A stretch of 64,000 bases of DNA. It comes from Desulfosporosinus metallidurans. Its GTDB lineage: Bacteria; Bacillota; Desulfitobacteriia; Desulfitobacteriales; Desulfitobacteriaceae. Positions 37,391-45,236 of the stretch are shown in pieces; within the stretch, counting starts at the first letter, position 1, and each line of letters starts with the position of its first letter. The position numbers and the translations under genes were made by a program. The notes below the pieces were generated by a model. That model was not told where the DNA came from, did no database searches, and saw nothing but the letters and a program-made list of their open reading frames with translations. The stretch is taken from NCBI RefSeq assembly GCF_001936615.1, contig NZ_MLBF01000008.1:62001-126000 (forward strand), read 5' to 3'.

Positions 37391-38470
37391 TTATAGGAAC
37401 TCTGTGTCGGTTCCCCATGAGATAAACTGCTGACTATCCCCTCTACCCAGATCCACTTCAAAGCCCACCGACTGAATTCTTCGCTCTATGCAATATCGGC
37501 AATCTTCCGGATGATCATCTCCACAAATCTTGTTTTCGTAAAGTGCGTACTGTTTCCTTACGGATGTGGGAGTAATAATCGGCATAACGACATTGGCGCC
37601 TGCTTTCAAGGCCATCTCCCTACCTTGCGGATGCAGAGTTCCAAGGGCCGTCGTGGCCGGAATAAGGCTATCCGGAATAAGTAGCCGCGCCAAGGCTACC
37701 ATCACTAACGTATCTTCTATCGTTCCACCCTTTTCCGCCCCCAAAGGGGTCTCACTATGCGGAATAAAGGGTCCAATCCCAATCATGTCTGGATGGAGTT
37801 CCTTCAAATAGCACAGGTCTTCTGCCAAATCAGCGAGTGTCTGTCCGGGAAGCCCAACCATAAACCCAGCTCCCACTTGGTAGCCAATCTCCTTCAAAGC
37901 ATTCAAACAGGCCCGGCGATCCTCAAAGCGCATCGTCGGATGTAACGTTTCATACAGTTTCTTCGAAGCCGTTTCGTGGCGCATCAAAAAGCGATCTGCG
38001 CCGGAGGCAAAGAGGCTTTGATAGGTTTCCGCTCTCCGCTCGCCGATCGATAACGTAACAGCTACCTCTGGATAATAACGTCTTTTGATCTCGTGAATCA
38101 AAGCACCGAGTAGCTCCTCTGTATACCAAAGGTCTTCACCACTCTGCAAGACAAACGTCCGATAGCCTAATTCGTACCCCTTATCACAGCAGGCTAGGAT
38201 TTCTCCCGGGGTTAACCGATAACGTTCCACCTTAGCATTGGAAGCTCGGATTCCGCAATAAAGGCAATCTTGCCGGCAAATATTTGAAAACTCGATAAGT
38301 CCTCTTAAGTAAACTTTATTTCCGTAATAAGTTTGTTTCGTCTTAAGTGCATTGCTGTACAGAATCTCTCTATCCTCAGAAGTTATGGTTTCTAGGAGAT
38401 CTGTGATTTCCTCTTTTGTAAGATCGTTCGTTTGATAGACTTTCTCTAATAAATTATGTTTCTTATTCAC
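37391..38470 (-). CDS. hydE: [FeFe]-hydrogenase maturase HydE (radical SAM)
   Basis: A 359-residue radical-SAM enzyme. The cluster motif CRQDCLYCGIR (Cx3Cx2C) is near residue 55, and a C-terminal CGDDHPEDCRYC group is present as in many HydE. HydE processes an Fe(CO)2(CN)-cysteine unit toward the 2Fe subcluster of the H-cluster. The GTG at 38470 has GGGGAGGGGG upstream; the longer frame includes the upstream hairpin. It is the last gene of the operon, separated from hydF by a long inverted repeat. Confidence 0.94.
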   Translation of the reverse strand: MNKKHNLLEKVYQTNDLTKEEITDLLETITSEDREILYSNALKTKQTYYGNKVYLRGLIEFSNICRQDCLYCGIRASNAKVERYRLTPGEILACCDKGYELGYRTFVLQSGEDLWYTEELLGALIHEIKRRYYPEVAVTLSIGERRAETYQSLFASGADRFLMRHETASKKLYETLHPTMRFEDRRACLNALKEIGYQVGAGFMVGLPGQTLADLAEDLCYLKELHPDMIGIGPFIPHSETPLGAEKGGTIEDTLVMVALARLLIPDSLIPATTALGTLHPQGREMALKAGANVVMPIITPTSVRKQYALYENKICGDDHPEDCRYCIERRIQSVGFEVDLGRGDSQQFISWGTDTEFL

Positions 38471-38493
38471 AAAATCGCCCCCTCCCCGAACAA

Positions 38494-38546
38494 GGGGACA
38501 GGTACGTTGTTTCAAATACTGGAAGGAGAAACAATGTACCTGTCCC
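38494..38546. repeat. Inverted repeat between hydF and hydE
   Basis: GGGACAGGTAC-TTGTTTC and GAAACAA-GTACCTGTCCC form a stem of about 18 pairs with a 14-base loop. No T-run follows. It could be a REP-like element or an mRNA processing or attenuation structure between two cotranscribed genes. Confidence 0.7.
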
Positions 38547-38559
38547 TCTGTTTCACCCT

Positions 38560-39804
38560 TTACAATGGATCTTCTTCCAATAACATCTTGGCCAGCGGGA
38601 ATGGTTCAAGCGCTCTGGGAAGTAATCCCTGAACATAGGCAATGAGAATTCCGTAGTTTACGATGGGCACATTAAAATAGTTTGCTCGTTCTACTCTACT
38701 GAGCATCCCGGTTCTGTTCATCATACAGGCTCCACAGTGTACGATAAGGGCATATTTCTTGATATCGTCCGTAAAGGTAACTCCGGCCGAGTAGTCAAAC
38801 TCTATCTGCTTACCCGTTCTCTGACGTATCCACCTGGGTATCTTCACACTCCCTATATCATCCGATTGTCTGTGATGGGTACACCCTTCGGCTATTAAAA
38901 CCTTATCTCCATCTTTAAGCTGATCAATCGCTTTGGCCCCTCTGATAAATTCCGTTAAATCTCCCTTTTGTCTGGCAAATAGGATTGAGAATGAGGTCAT
39001 TAAAATATCCTTGGGGGTATCTGCTGCGACCTTTAAAAATACCTGGGAATCCGTGATCACGAGCTTCGGTTTTTTAGCCAGATTACTTAAGGTTTCTCTC
39101 AGTTCGTATTCCTTGGTGACAATCGCCATAGCATCACTTTCCAAGATGTCTCGTATGGTCTGCTGCTGAGGAAGAATTAATCTCCCCTTGGGAGCCGCCT
39201 TATCAATTGGAGTAACCAGCACAACAAAGTCACCAGGGTTGATTAAATCCCCGACAATTTTAAACGTATCTTTATCCTCTGGGATAACAGAGATGATGGC
39301 ATTTTTTAATTCTTTGATTCCCTGTTTTTTAAGAGCGGACACTGCAACGACCGGGGTTTTTAATGCTTCTTGCAATTGAGTTGTCATTTTTTCATAATCG
39401 TCGTTTTTCAGGGTATCCAGCTTATTTAAAGCCACAATAATTGGCTTCTTCTTTTCCTTAAACTTAGAAATGATCAAGCGATCCTCTTCACTGATTCCGG
39501 CCTGAATATCGACGATGAGCAAGGCCACATCTGTTTTATCGAGAACCTCCAAGGTCTTCCTTATCCTGAGCTCTCCTAATTCTCCGACATCGTCAAGTCC
39601 GGCTGTATCGATGATGACGCAGGGTCCTATAGGCAATATTTCCATTGATTTGAACACCGGGTCAGTCGTTGTACCTTTCAGTTCGGATACTATGGCCGTT
39701 TCCTGTCCTGTTAGGGCATTGATCACGCTTGATTTTCCCGCATTTCTCTTCCCAAAGAGCGCTAAATGGACTCTCACCCCTCTTGGGGCTTCATTCATGC
39801 TCAT
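38560..39804 (-). CDS. hydF: [FeFe]-hydrogenase maturation GTPase HydF
   Basis: A 414-residue scaffold GTPase. It has a TrmE-like G domain at the N-terminus (GKRNAGKSSVINALTGQ, DTAGLDDVGE, NKLD), a dimerisation domain, and a C-terminal Fe-S domain with CTHH and HCGACMMNR, the ligand groups expected for HydF. It carries the 2Fe precursor and delivers it to HydA. It lies 18 bases from aspA and ends 90 bases before the hydE start. Confidence 0.95.
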   Translation of the reverse strand: MSMNEAPRGVRVHLALFGKRNAGKSSVINALTGQETAIVSELKGTTTDPVFKSMEILPIGPCVIIDTAGLDDVGELGELRIRKTLEVLDKTDVALLIVDIQAGISEEDRLIISKFKEKKKPIIVALNKLDTLKNDDYEKMTTQLQEALKTPVVAVSALKKQGIKELKNAIISVIPEDKDTFKIVGDLINPGDFVVLVTPIDKAAPKGRLILPQQQTIRDILESDAMAIVTKEYELRETLSNLAKKPKLVITDSQVFLKVAADTPKDILMTSFSILFARQKGDLTEFIRGAKAIDQLKDGDKVLIAEGCTHHRQSDDIGSVKIPRWIRQRTGKQIEFDYSAGVTFTDDIKKYALIVHCGACMMNRTGMLSRVERANYFNVPIVNYGILIAYVQGLLPRALEPFPLAKMLLEEDPL

Positions 39805-39822
39805 CCCAATCCCTCCACAAGA

Positions 39823-41229
39823 TCATTTTACTCGTCTCCCCGGTATCCCTGGTTTTGTGACTTCCAATGGATTCAATATCTCATCAATCCTGGAATCTAG
39901 AAAATCCGATTCTTCTCTCAGTACATCTCTTATTGTCTTATCTTCTCTTAAAGCTTTTCTAGCTATATGGGCGGCTTGATCATACCCGATATGATGAATT
40001 AAAGCAGCAGCTAGTGCCGCTGACTTTTCAAGAGTCTCGTGGCATTTTTTTACATTAGCTTTGATTCCTTTAATGCACTTCTCCCTGAATAGAGTGACTC
40101 CCTGATTCAAAAGCTCGAGTGATTCCAGCAAACTTTCCGCGATCAGAGGCATAAAGGAATTAAGTTCAAGTTGTCCGGCAGAAGCTGCCATCGTAATAGC
40201 ATAATCATTGGCCATTACTTTCATGGCCACTTGGCCGATCATCTCAGGTATGACCGGATTCACCTTTCCCGGCATAATCGTTGAACCGGCCTGCATCTGA
40301 GGAAGTTCTATTTCACCAAAACCGCCTTTAGGGCCTGAGGATAACAATCTTAAATCATTGGCTATTTTTAGCAGATTCGTGCTGCAAGCTTTTAAGAGCC
40401 CTGAAACTTCTACAAAAACATCATTATTTTGTGTTATATCCATGGGATAGTCAGACCTAGCTAAACCTAATCCGGTTAACTCCTGAATGGTATCCGTGAT
40501 CATGAAGATATACTCATGAGAAGCATTGAAGCCGGTACCAATGGCAGTTCCTCCAAGATTAATCTGCCTCAATCGTTCTTCTCCCTTGTAAACTCTCCAG
40601 CGGTCTCTTTCAATGCCCTTGGCATACGCCCCAAATTCCTGTCCCAGCATCATGGGTAAGGCATCCATCAGCTCAGTCCGGCCCAGTTTAAGCACATCAC
40701 TAAACTCATTTTCCTTGCCCTGCAAAGCTGCCTGAAGTTCCGCAAGGGAATAACTCAATTTTCTGAGCATATGGATGGCAGCAATCCTCAGCGCTGTCGG
40801 ATAAACATCATTGGTCGATTGCGACAGGTTCACATCATTCAAAGGATGTACGACGTCATAGTCGCCTTTTGTTCCACCTAAGATCTCAATAGCCCTATTA
40901 GCAACGACCTCATTGACATTCATATTCGTGGATGTACCTGCTCCCCCTTGAAAAGCACTTACGATAAATTCCTGATCGAATTTCCCTTCAATCACTTCCT
41001 CACAGGCCGTAATGATGGCCTGTGCTTTTTCCTCCGTCAGTTGCTTTAAGCGTTGATTGACCATAGCTGCCGCCTTTTTAATCAACGCAATTTCATAGAT
41101 GAGTTTTAGATTGACACTTCTTGACCCTAAATTAAAGTTTTCTTGAGCTCGTTTGGTGTTAATCCCGTAATATAGAGTTTCCGGAATCTTCCGTTCTCCA
41201 ATAGAATCCTTTTCCAATCTAAAGTCCAC
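39823..41229 (-). CDS. aspA: Aspartate ammonia-lyase
   Basis: A 468-residue fumarase/aspartase superfamily enzyme. The catalytic loop is GSTIMPGKVNPVIPE near residue 320, preceded by SSGPKGGFGEIELP, and the N-terminal block DVNLSQSTNDVYPTALR is normal. It makes fumarate and ammonia from L-aspartate. The start is GTG at 41229 with GGAGGG upstream. Its place between hydG and hydF recurs in hydrogenase maturation operons; ammonia or fumarate supply for maturation is a possible reason but is not proven. Confidence 0.94.
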   Translation of the reverse strand: MDFRLEKDSIGERKIPETLYYGINTKRAQENFNLGSRSVNLKLIYEIALIKKAAAMVNQRLKQLTEEKAQAIITACEEVIEGKFDQEFIVSAFQGGAGTSTNMNVNEVVANRAIEILGGTKGDYDVVHPLNDVNLSQSTNDVYPTALRIAAIHMLRKLSYSLAELQAALQGKENEFSDVLKLGRTELMDALPMMLGQEFGAYAKGIERDRWRVYKGEERLRQINLGGTAIGTGFNASHEYIFMITDTIQELTGLGLARSDYPMDITQNNDVFVEVSGLLKACSTNLLKIANDLRLLSSGPKGGFGEIELPQMQAGSTIMPGKVNPVIPEMIGQVAMKVMANDYAITMAASAGQLELNSFMPLIAESLLESLELLNQGVTLFREKCIKGIKANVKKCHETLEKSAALAAALIHHIGYDQAAHIARKALREDKTIRDVLREESDFLDSRIDEILNPLEVTKPGIPGRRVK

Positions 41230-41258
41230 TTTCTACCCTCCAATGACTCTACCCCTAC

Positions 41259-42674
41259 TTAGAACCTCAGATCTCTCTCTCCACCTTCTATTCTCTTAAG
41301 TTTTTCTTTGGCAGCTTCTCGAGCTGCCTCTTTAGGAATATCCTGGAGACCTTTTTCGATGACCTTTCGTCCTAATTCTTTCATTTCATCATCCGCATAG
41401 TCTAAAAGGAATTCCCTAAAGGTAAGCAAAGCATTCGGTTGACAAACATTATGTATTTGTCCCGCCTTAGCCAAAGCCATAAACCGATCCCCGGTTCTTC
41501 CTTCTCTATAGCAGGCGGTACAGTAGCTTGGCACATACCCACTCAAACACAAACTTTTAATCACTTCCATCGGGGAACGATGATCTGCCACTTCAAATTG
41601 TGGTTTTTCCTCTGTTTTATTGATGCCATGTTCCTTCGAGTATGCACCCACTCCTGTGCATGAGCCAGCACTATACTGTGAAATTCCTAGAGCTAATACC
41701 TCTTCCCTAAAACCAGCTTCCTCTCTAGTGGAGAGAATCATTCCGGTATAGGGAACAGCCAATCTCAAGACCGCGACTATCTTTTTAAAGTCATCATCCG
41801 CAACAAGGTATGGCAGATCATTAAGATCCACTCCTTCAGCTGCTCTCAGTCTAGGGACCGAAATGGTGTGCGGTCCTACTCCGAAGGCTTCTTCGAGATG
41901 TTCCGCATGCATCAGCATGGCTATGGTTTCGTATTTGAAGTCATATAAACCATATAAGACACCAATACCGACATCCCCAATTCCAGCTTCCATGGCTCTA
42001 TCCATGGCGGTCGTATGCCAATTGTAATTATGCTTCGGTCCCGACGGATGCATTTTTTCATAAACTTCCTGATTATACGTCTCCTGGAATAGGGTATAGG
42101 TACCTATTTCCGCATCTTTTAATTGTTTATAATCCTCGACGGTCGTAGCAGCCACGTTAATGTTGATTCTTCTGATACTCCCATTATCAAATTTCAAGGA
42201 ATATATTTTCTTGATGCACTCAATCACATAATCCAAGGAACAATTAACAGGATCCTCTCCTGCCTCTAGGACAATTCTTTTATGTCCCAAAGATTCTAAA
42301 ATTTTCACTTCCGCTTCCAATTGTTCCATCGTCAGCTTACTTCTCTTCAGACTCTCATTACAGGCCTGATATCCGCAATAGACACAGCCATTGACACAAT
42401 AACTACTGATATAAAGGGGTGCGAATAAAACGATTCTTTTGCCATAAATCGTCTCTTTGATCTCTTTTGCGGTCTTAAACATTTCTGCCAGAACGTTTTT
42501 ATCGTCGATAGTTAGCAGTACTGCTGCTTCTCGGTGGGTTAATCCTTGGCAAGTCTTTGCCTTGTCCAAAATCGTCCTTACTAAGTCTTTGTCTTTAGCC
42601 TTTTCAATTCCTTCTTTTAATGAGCTCCTAATTTCTTCATCAATAATATAATCCTCCGCCAAATACTCTTTCAT
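41259..42674 (-). CDS. hydG: [FeFe]-hydrogenase maturase HydG (tyrosine lyase)
   Basis: A 471-residue radical-SAM enzyme. The SAM-cluster motif SSYCVNGCVYCGYQ (Cx3Cx2C) is near residue 90. The C-terminal second cluster site CTACYREGRTGDR followed by VCQPN (Cx2C...C) is present. HydG splits tyrosine to p-cresol, CO and CN for the H-cluster. The ATG at 42674 is preferred (GGAGGAG five to seven bases upstream); a GTG at 42680 overlaps the preceding stop. Confidence 0.95.
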   Translation of the reverse strand: MKEYLAEDYIIDEEIRSSLKEGIEKAKDKDLVRTILDKAKTCQGLTHREAAVLLTIDDKNVLAEMFKTAKEIKETIYGKRIVLFAPLYISSYCVNGCVYCGYQACNESLKRSKLTMEQLEAEVKILESLGHKRIVLEAGEDPVNCSLDYVIECIKKIYSLKFDNGSIRRININVAATTVEDYKQLKDAEIGTYTLFQETYNQEVYEKMHPSGPKHNYNWHTTAMDRAMEAGIGDVGIGVLYGLYDFKYETIAMLMHAEHLEEAFGVGPHTISVPRLRAAEGVDLNDLPYLVADDDFKKIVAVLRLAVPYTGMILSTREEAGFREEVLALGISQYSAGSCTGVGAYSKEHGINKTEEKPQFEVADHRSPMEVIKSLCLSGYVPSYCTACYREGRTGDRFMALAKAGQIHNVCQPNALLTFREFLLDYADDEMKELGRKVIEKGLQDIPKEAAREAAKEKLKRIEGGERDLRF

Positions 42675-42676
42675 TG

Positions 42677-42931
42677 TCACTCCTCCATTTTTTTGGTTAA
42701 TGCTGATTTAACATTGACCCCTTTAATTTTCCCCAGCTTACCCGTCATCGCACTAATTTCATCCGAGGTCCCTTCAACGATCAAAGAGATAATTGATATG
42801 CCCCTTTCCGGACGAGGGATTCCCATTCTTCCAACGATGATGCCCGCTAAATCGTGTAACGTTTCATTCACCTTATTAGCACTTTCAAATTCTTCAATCA
42901 CAATGCCTATAACACCAATTCTTTTATCCAT
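42677..42931 (-). CDS. TM1266-type iron-only hydrogenase system regulator
   Basis: An 84-residue small ACT/NikR-C-like protein (DKRIGVIGIVIEEF..., RMGIPRPERGISIISLIVEG). Such proteins are found with hydEFG genes and named putative hydrogenase-system regulators; no DNA-binding domain is visible here. The ATG at 42931 is used. It is the first gene, and a leader terminator lies 20-50 bases upstream. Confidence 0.87.
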   Translation of the reverse strand: MDKRIGVIGIVIEEFESANKVNETLHDLAGIIVGRMGIPRPERGISIISLIVEGTSDEISAMTGKLGKIKGVNVKSALTKKMEE

Positions 42932-42952
42932 GCTTTTTGTTTCCCCCAAATG

Positions 42953-42979
42953 AAAAAACCTTCTACAACAGTAAGAAGG
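42953..42979 (-). terminator. Leader terminator (attenuator) of the hydrogenase maturation operon
   Basis: On the minus strand CCTTCTTAC pairs with GTAGAAGG across a four-base loop, followed by TTTTTT, only about 20 bases before the first start codon. A terminator in that place can only act on the operon itself, so it implies attenuation. Confidence 0.75.
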
Positions 42980-43388
42980 CTCCTTAGTGATTTAAACCCT
43001 TCTCCTTTTGCTCAGAATAATCCTCACAATCAGGTAAACGTTTGATAAGTCCACTATGCCGGAAACCTCCAACACAACAGATACGTCAATTATATATTAA
43101 GTTATACGATGACTCGAACATGGACGTTCGAGATTAGAGCACCGCCATGGATGGCAAGGTGCCGTGATGGCGAAAAGGGACCATCGCCATGGATGGCTAG
43201 ATGCCGTGCGGCGCTGAGCCTCTGGATAGGAACCACAAGGATAATGCTTGGACCCTGTGGTTCCTTACTGGATTCGATTTCCAGCAAATTACCTGTTCTA
43301 CATTATTCCAATGCCTTATTAAGTATACTATTTTCGCCTCACATAATCCTTTGTTTCTAGAGGGGATTTTACGGCAGTCCTTTATTGA
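42980..43388. other. Hydrogenase maturation leader and repeat-rich intergenic region
   Basis: The part next to the terminator (about 42980-43080) is probably transcribed leader of the maturation operon, containing AAGGAGAAGGG and several small stems, with no riboswitch class recognised. Beyond it are two GCCATGGATGGC repeat units and a hairpin (GGAACCACA/TGTGGTTCC at 43229-43265) that may end the hydrogenase transcript. Confidence 0.5.
43139..43213. repeat. GCCATGGATGGC palindromic repeats, two units
   Basis: Two tandem units of about 45 bases, each carrying CGCCATGGATGGC and a following partner arm (GCCGTGATGGCG; GCCGTGCGGCG). A related pair lies at 49247-49301. No coding frame explains them. 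Confidence 0.65.
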
Positions 43389-45131
43389 CTAAATTTTCTT
43401 ACGTGCTGTATAGCAGGTGTGCAGTAATTGATGCGCCCTTTCTCCGTATGGTTCGCCCAAATAATCTTTATACAGACCTATAATGGCTGGATTTTCGTGC
43501 GATTTGCGCAAGGGCTTGGAGCGGTCTTCGCAGTATATAGCTCCAGCTCGGGCTGAAATAATATCCATATTTCCATGGTGATAGGGTTGTCCACCACCCC
43601 CGATGCACCCACCCGGGCAAGCCATGATTTCAATCACGTCATAATTGGTTTCCCCGGCTTGTATTCTCTCGAGAACAGTACGAGCATTACCCAGACCGTG
43701 GATGACCGCAATTCGATAATCCCGTTCAGCGATCGGGATAACCGCTTCCTTAATCCCATCCATTCCCCGGAGAGCCTCAAACTCCACTTTCTCCAAAGTT
43801 TCACCCGTGAGCACCTCATAGGCGGTCCGCAGGGCGGCTTCGAGAACACCTCCTGTTGCTCCAAAAATCACGGAAGCACCCGTCGATTCCCCTAAGGGGT
43901 GATCAAACTCTTGGTCTTTGAGATGATCAAAATGAATGCTGGCTTCCCGGATCATGCGAGCAAGTTCACGTGTAGTGATGACGATATCCACATCCGCGGT
44001 TTCTGCCCCTTGCGAGAGTTCAGGGCGGGCCGCTTCGTATTTTTTAGCGACGCAGGGCATGACGGAGACAACGGTAATGGTTTTGGGATCAATCCCCAAC
44101 GTTTTAGCATAATAGCTTTTGATCAATACCCCTAACATTTCATGGGGGGATTTACAGGTTGAAGGAATGTCTAATAGATCTGGGAATTGATGTTCGAAGA
44201 ATTTGACCCAGGCAGGGCAACAACTCGTGAGAAGAGGCAGACGTCCGCCATGTTTTATGCGGTGAACAAGCTCGGTTGCTTCCTCCATAATCGTCAGGTC
44301 AGCAGCAAAATCCGTATCAAAGACGCGGTCAAAACCAAGCCGCCGAAGAGCAGCTACCATTTTGCCCGTAACAATCGTCCCCGGTTCTAAGCCGAATCCC
44401 TCCCCCAGAGCGACACGTACGGCTGGAGCTGTTTGTACGACGACAAATTGATTGGGATCGTTGAGGGCCTTCCAAACTTTGTCCACCTGGTCCAGCTCTG
44501 TCAATGCGCCAGTGGGACATACCGCAATACATTGTCCGCAGAACGTGCAAGCAGTTTTGCTAAGTGGTAAATCGAAGGCCGTTTTAACCACCGTTCCAAA
44601 ACCACGCCCCACGGCTGAGTAAACACCCACCGTCTGTACCTCATTGCACATCGTTTCACAGCGGCGGCAGCGAATACATTTATTAGGATCTCGAACAATG
44701 GAAAAACTCGACGTGTCGATTTCAAACTCAGATTCTTCCCCTTCATAGGAGATATGGCGTACGCCTAATTCTGAAGCTAAGGATTGGAGGTCACAATCTT
44801 GGTTTTTGGCACAGGTCAAACAAGACTTAGGGTGGTCAGAAAGGAGAAGTTCAACCATGGCTCGTCTAGCCTGGATGGCACGTAACGAATCCGTTCTAAC
44901 GACCATGCCACTCGCTACTGGGGTTGAACAGGAGGAGGCCAAATTACGTCGACCCTCGATTTCGACCACGCACACTCGACAGGAAGCGATATTATTATTG
45001 TAATGCATTTCATTAAGTTTCAGATAGCATAAGGTTGGAATATCTATGTTTACAGTTCGGGCGGCGTCTAAAATGGACATTCCTTCCGGTACGGTAAGGG
45101 ATATGTCATTGATGGTTAGTTGTATATCCAT
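43389..45131 (-). CDS. [FeFe] hydrogenase catalytic subunit (HndD/HydA type)
   Basis: A 580-residue iron-only hydrogenase. Accessory clusters in order: [2Fe-2S] (Cys35, 51, 54, 68), His-ligated [4Fe-4S] (His100, Cys104, 107, 113) and two [4Fe-4S] (CIRCRRCETMC, CTFCGQCIAVC). H-cluster loops: L1 TSCCPAW (302-308), L2 MPCVAKK (Cys360), L3 MACPGGCIGGGGQP (Cys504, Cys508). The proton-relay Cys before the cluster Cys is kept. The N-terminal architecture fits NAD(P)-linked, bifurcating enzymes. The ATG at 45131 has AAGGAGG upstream. Third gene of hndA-hndC-hndD order. Confidence 0.95.
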   Translation of the reverse strand: MDIQLTINDISLTVPEGMSILDAARTVNIDIPTLCYLKLNEMHYNNNIASCRVCVVEIEGRRNLASSCSTPVASGMVVRTDSLRAIQARRAMVELLLSDHPKSCLTCAKNQDCDLQSLASELGVRHISYEGEESEFEIDTSSFSIVRDPNKCIRCRRCETMCNEVQTVGVYSAVGRGFGTVVKTAFDLPLSKTACTFCGQCIAVCPTGALTELDQVDKVWKALNDPNQFVVVQTAPAVRVALGEGFGLEPGTIVTGKMVAALRRLGFDRVFDTDFAADLTIMEEATELVHRIKHGGRLPLLTSCCPAWVKFFEHQFPDLLDIPSTCKSPHEMLGVLIKSYYAKTLGIDPKTITVVSVMPCVAKKYEAARPELSQGAETADVDIVITTRELARMIREASIHFDHLKDQEFDHPLGESTGASVIFGATGGVLEAALRTAYEVLTGETLEKVEFEALRGMDGIKEAVIPIAERDYRIAVIHGLGNARTVLERIQAGETNYDVIEIMACPGGCIGGGGQPYHHGNMDIISARAGAIYCEDRSKPLRKSHENPAIIGLYKDYLGEPYGERAHQLLHTCYTARKKI

Positions 45132-45144
45132 ATGGAGTCCTCCT

Positions 45145-45205
45145 TTAAAGAAAACTTGGCTGGCGTTGAGCATGCGAAGCGGCCGCCTAGTTGCACTTAT
45201 GCCCA
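45145..45205. repeat. Dispersed hairpin repeat, full copy C
   Basis: AAAGAAAACTTGGCT and CCTAGTTGCACTTATGCC match the repeat at 18305-18366; the centre differs. It occupies most of the gap between the flavoprotein subunit and the catalytic subunit of the hydrogenase operon, just upstream of the latter's ribosome site. Confidence 0.6.
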
Positions 45206-45236
45206 CGCATTCTAATAAGCAGGGTACAGGGGTACC

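Noticed and set aside
42980-43080. Known riboswitch (T-box, SAM, preQ1, c-di-GMP-II) in the maturation leader
   Set aside because: None of the class-defining conserved blocks was found; only the terminator is clear.
43102-43287. Small minus-strand frame encoding two RHLAIHG repeats
   Set aside because: The peptide repeat is a by-product of the GCCATGGATGGC palindromes, with no ribosome site.
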